From Deinococcus detaillensis (GTDB lineage Bacteria; Deinococcota; Deinococci; Deinococcales; Deinococcaceae): 64,000 bases of DNA. Position 1 is the first letter of the stretch. Each line of letters starts with the position of its first letter. Below are positions 60,239 to 64,000 of this stretch, piece after piece. The stretch is from the NCBI RefSeq assembly GCF_007280555.1, contig NZ_VKDB01000015.1:27742-91741 (forward strand), read 5' to 3'. Under the pieces are notes generated by a model. The model was given only the letters and a program-made list of their open reading frames with translations, had not been told where the DNA came from and ran no database searches. Both the position numbers and the translations under genes were made by a program.

Positions 60239-61042
60239 GTGTTGAAGTCGGTCAAACGATCAGTCGGCGGCAGGCGCGTAGCGTGGAGCCGCCTGTTTCG
60301 CCTCGCGCTGGACGTGCTGTTCACTTTCGCGTTGCCGTACGCCCTGCTCAATCCCGCTCCCTTCGGCTTGCCGGACTTGTCGCGTTCGCTGGGCAATTAC
60401 GGCGTCTACGTGCTGGCCGGCGTGCTGCCGACTTTGTACATCGTCCTGGACACCATGCACCGCCGAGTGCTCAACCCCTTCGGCTTGTTTTTGCTGGCTG
60501 GAGCGCTCAGCGGCGCGGCAGTCAGTTTTCTCAAGTTAGACGGAGTGGCGTTTGCCCTCAAAGACGCCATGCATTCGGCGCTGCTGATGCTGGCCTGCGG
60601 GGTATCGCTGCTGCTCAGGCGGCCCCTCTTCGAGTTTTTGTTTTACGGCCTCGTCTCGCCGGAAACGCCCAAGCGCAAACAGCAACTGGGCGCAGCGCTC
60701 TCGCAGCCGCAAGTGCGCCGCGCACTGGGCTGGGCGACGGCGCTGGTGGCCCTTAAGGCGGTGATGCTGGGCACCGTCAGCTATCTGGTGGCCCTCTGGT
60801 TGGTTACGCTGCCGTTTGGGGTGGCGGGCTTCAACGCTCAGGTGGCCCGCGCCCACGCCCTCACTTTTCCGGCGGCCATTGGGCTAGATATCCTGTTTTA
60901 CGGCGCGGCGGGCTGGCTGACCTTGCGGGCCACCCGCCGCTTGACCGGGGGCCGCGCTTGGCCCTGGCAGGAGGGCTTCTGGCACGATCTAGAGCGCTCG
61001 ACCCAACTGGAGCGGCAAGGCGCTGAGCTGTCTGAACGCTGA
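60239..61042 (+). CDS. VC0807-like integral membrane protein
   Basis: 267 residues, about six helices. [38 protein letters not shown] and the [10 protein letters not shown] segment recall the VC0807 family of uncharacterised membrane proteins. Function unknown. Begins with GTG at 60239, six bases after TACACT (60227-60232), with TTGAAA at 60205-60210 as -35 (16-base spacer): a leaderless GTG start. Divergent from glyA. Confidence 0.7.
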   Translation: MLKSVKRSVGGRRVAWSRLFRLALDVLFTFALPYALLNPAPFGLPDLSRSLGNYGVYVLAGVLPTLYIVLDTMHRRVLNPFGLFLLAGALSGAAVSFLKLDGVAFALKDAMHSALLMLACGVSLLLRRPLFEFLFYGLVSPETPKRKQQLGAALSQPQVRRALGWATALVALKAVMLGTVSYLVALWLVTLPFGVAGFNAQVARAHALTFPAAIGLDILFYGAAGWLTLRATRRLTGGRAWPWQEGFWHDLERSTQLERQGAELSER

Positions 61043-61099
61043 GCTGTCGGGCATGCTGGATTCCACCGCGCCCTGATCTGCTTTATTTACCATCTGGTC

Positions 61100-61870
61100 A
61101 TGACCCGCGCCGCGCTCCTTGCCTTGCTGCTGCTTTCTTCGGCCCAAGCTGCTGCTCTTATTCATCTGCGTCCCTCGCTCAACGCTGCGGGCATCATCAC
61201 GCATGGGCCGCGCACCCTCAAAGCCGGTCAACCCAAACAAGTGGCGCTGACCTTTGACGCCGACATGACCCTCGGCATGGAGAGCGAACTCAGAAGCGGC
61301 AAAGTGAGGAGCTTCGACAATGAAGCGGTGGTGCAGGCACTGGAAGCCGCCAACGTTCCCGCCACCTTTTTTCTGACTGGCATGTGGGCGCAGGTATATC
61401 CGGCCTCAGCGCTGGCGCTGGCCAAGCATCCCAGTTTTGAAATTGAAGACCACAGCTATGATCATCCAGGTTTTTCGCAACCGTGCTACGGGCTGGCCAG
61501 CATTGCCGACGCCCAAAAGAGCGCCGACATCGGGCGTTCTCAGCGGGCCATCCAAACCGCCACTGGCACCAAGCCTCAGTATTTCCGCTTTCCGGGCGGC
61601 TGCGCCAGCGAAAGTGATGTGCAGAAGGTGGAGGCGGCAGGTCTGACCGTGGTGCACTGGGACGTGATCGGCGGCGACGCCAACCAGAAGAGTCCTGCGG
61701 TGATCGTCAGCGACGTGCTGAGCCGCGTCAAGAGCGGCAGCATCGTGGTGCTTCACGTCAGCGGCGGCCACGCGCCCGAAACTGGCGTGGCGCTTCCGGC
61801 CATCATCAAGGGTCTGAGAGCTGAGGGATATCAGTTGGTGACGCTCAAGACGCTGCTGGGCCAACCTTAG
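61100..61870 (+). CDS. Secreted polysaccharide deacetylase (NodB domain)
   Basis: 256 residues with a signal peptide (about 1-17). NodB motifs: VALTFDADMTLGME (motif 1; catalytic and metal Asp), EDHSYDHPGFS (motif 2; HxxxH zinc ligands), YFRFPGG (motif 3) and VLHVSGGHA near the C-terminus. It removes acetyl groups from N-acetyl sugars of the envelope or of chitin-like polymers. The first motif is TFDAD rather than TFDDG. Leaderless start: TACCAT at 61088-61093, six bases upstream. Confidence 0.88.
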   Translation: MTRAALLALLLLSSAQAAALIHLRPSLNAAGIITHGPRTLKAGQPKQVALTFDADMTLGMESELRSGKVRSFDNEAVVQALEAANVPATFFLTGMWAQVYPASALALAKHPSFEIEDHSYDHPGFSQPCYGLASIADAQKSADIGRSQRAIQTATGTKPQYFRFPGGCASESDVQKVEAAGLTVVHWDVIGGDANQKSPAVIVSDVLSRVKSGSIVVLHVSGGHAPETGVALPAIIKGLRAEGYQLVTLKTLLGQP

Positions 61871-61934
61871 CGGCTATACTCTGCTTCTGCTTGCTGATCT
61901 GCCCATCAGGGCGGCGGCAAAAGGGAGAGATGCC

Positions 61935-63030
<1,096 letters not shown>

Positions 63031-63045
63031 AGTTAAGGCAAGTAA

Positions 63046-63462
63046 ATGACTGACTTTGACGCCTTGCAACGTGCCATCGGGGCGTCCTTAAGCTCACGGC
63101 AAGCCGAGGCGCGGGCCTGTGAAGCGTGTTTAACGGCGCTTTATCAGGCGCTGCGCCATGCCAATGGGCCGGGCTTGCCGCTCAACAATGTGATGATGGA
63201 ACCCGCCTCCGATCTTTTTCGGAGCATTAAACCTGCGCCGCTGGGCAGTTGGCACGCGGCGTGGTTTCGGCTGGGCCTGTGCGAACTGCGGGTGCAGGTG
63301 CGGCGCGAAGGCAGCGACTTTGTGGGCGAGTACGGGCCTTCCGGTCACTTCCGAATCCATCTGCTGAGCGAAATGGAGATGCTGGGGCTGGGGCGAGAAG
63401 TGCTGAGCCAGCTTATCCGCTTGTATGACGCCGACGCGCAGCTCAGCCGCTTGAAGAATTAG
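63046..63462 (+). CDS. Hypothetical protein
   Basis: 138 residues, soluble, alpha/beta, unrecognised. Contains two close cysteines (ARACEACL, about 25-29) and an Arg/Glu-rich beta region (LCELRVQVRREGSDFVGEYG, partly shown). It starts 15 bases after prfB behind a weak AAGG site and is probably co-transcribed with it. Confidence 0.6.
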   Translation: MTDFDALQRAIGASLSSRQAEARACEACLTALYQALRHANGPGLPLNNVMMEPASDLFRSIKPAPLGSWHAAWFRLGLCELRVQVRREGSDFVGEYGPSGHFRIHLLSEMEMLGLGREVLSQLIRLYDADAQLSRLKN

Positions 63463-63487
63463 CGGCGTTTGGGTGAATGAACCCAGC

Positions 63488-63889
63488 TTAACGCGAAAAT
63501 TCGTCGTAAAAGCCCCGCAAAACTTCCACCCTTTGTTTGGCCGCAGTGTCTATACAGTTGGTAACGCTGACATCGGCCAAACTTCCCCCTTTGTAAAACG
63601 TCTTATAGAGCTTGCAGTCGGCCGTTCTCGTTCTGATCCATAAATTCTCGGCAGCTTGCAGATTTTTGAGCATGTCCGTGGCTTTTTTGTCTTTCAGGAC
63701 GGCCACGAGTTGTTGGTATTCCGCGTTGAGCGCCTTTTCAGATTGTTTGAGATTCTGATCGGCGCACTTCTGCATGTCGCTGGTCGTTTGCGACTTGCAC
63801 ACGTCAGTCTGAGCAAAAGCAGGCAAGCCAAGCAATAAAGTTGCGCTCAAGGCCAATGGAGAAATTAAAGATTGGGGAGTGAGTTTCAT
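63488..63889 (-). CDS. LprI-like (DUF1311) secreted protein
   Basis: 133 residues with a signal peptide (1-26, PAFA|QT). The DUF1311 pattern is clear: CKSQTTSDMQKCADQNLKQSEKALNAEYQQL, LQAAENLWIRTRTADCKLY and a final Cys in TNCIDTAAKQRVEVL, giving four conserved cysteines. The family includes the lysozyme inhibitor LprI; here the role is unproven. Ribosome site AAGGAG before the ATG. Confidence 0.85.
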   Translation of the reverse strand: MKLTPQSLISPLALSATLLLGLPAFAQTDVCKSQTTSDMQKCADQNLKQSEKALNAEYQQLVAVLKDKKATDMLKNLQAAENLWIRTRTADCKLYKTFYKGGSLADVSVTNCIDTAAKQRVEVLRGFYDEFSR

Positions 63890-63926
63890 AGCTGCTCCTT
63901 ACCTCGACTTTGGCCATTGGATACTG

Positions 63927-64000
63927 TCAGGCGGCGTAGCAAAGTGCGTCTGCGAGGCGCTCAATAAAGTCCAGTGGGACTTGAATCATTTCACGTCCTG
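63927..64000 (-). CDS. Partial or very short ORF at the right edge
   Basis: The minus-strand frame entering from the right edge reads ...MIQVPLDFIERLADALCYAA and stops at TGA (63929-63927). Either it is the end of a gene starting beyond the window or a 20-residue ORF from ATG 63989 with a weak AGGA site. Not enough sequence to decide. Confidence 0.35.
   Translation of the reverse strand, partial: GREMIQVPLDFIERLADALCYAA

Overview
The window reads as a chromosomal segment of a Deinococcus species or a very close relative. The supports are an archaeal-type non-discriminating aspartyl-tRNA synthetase, two genes of the alpha-aminoadipate lysine route shared with Thermus (homoaconitase large subunit, homocitrate synthase), bacillithiol genes bshA and bshB, carotenoid genes, and a promoter style typical of deinococci: a TANNNT -10 box 6-8 nt before the start codon, giving leaderless mRNAs. 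About 30 starts here have that layout. Base composition is high GC by eye, with a few AT-rich islands. The call rests on protein and motif recognition only; no search was run.

Layout. 1-9.1 kb: end of a DEAD-box helicase, a carotenoid desaturase/UbiA pair divergent from a TetR regulator, a tethered cytochrome c, a lipoprotein esterase, a LysM cell-wall protein and an unknown protein. 9.1-12.9 kb: a trp operon (leader peptide, trpE, a GNAT domain fused in frame to TrpG, trpD) with a complete attenuator. 13-20 kb: a hydrolase, an AT-rich membrane gene interrupted by an amber codon, rsmD-coaD, an aldo/keto reductase, an HNH nuclease overlapping homoaconitase large subunit, then a transposase remnant. 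20-24 kb: moaB, dciA-like, recF, a DUF402 protein and an AhpD-like protein. 24-34 kb: maltodextrin hydrolase, FMN reductase, feoABC, paired secreted paralogues, thiamine pyrophosphokinase, and two copies of a ~128-bp two-hairpin repeat. 34-41 kb: an orphan ABC ATPase, rhodanese/SufT, tRNA-fMet, rpmI-rplT with a structured leader, and a BenE/PhzF/DUF1990/DinB operon. 40.5-46 kb: homocitrate synthase, a class V aminotransferase, and the Asp-tRNA synthetase with its own leader peptide and terminator. 46-64 kb: a TPR/AAA+ pair, DegV, a beta-lactamase-fold protein, a NatAB-like ABC module with an XRE regulator and three small membrane proteins, bacillithiol genes, a pseudokinase receptor-like protein, glyA, a polysaccharide deacetylase, prfB with its programmed frameshift, and an LprI-like protein.

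The most interesting signal is a shared regulatory design. Both the trp operon and the Asp-tRNA synthetase gene are preceded by a promoter whose predicted start site falls on the AUG of a short ORF. That ORF carries a run of codons for the cognate amino acid (three Trp codons; Asp-Asn-Leu-Asn-Asp-Asp) and is followed by a small hairpin and a Rho-independent terminator before the structural gene. This looks like ribosome-mediated attenuation in which the sensing peptide is translated from a leaderless mRNA. For the Asp/Asn case I know of no described counterpart.
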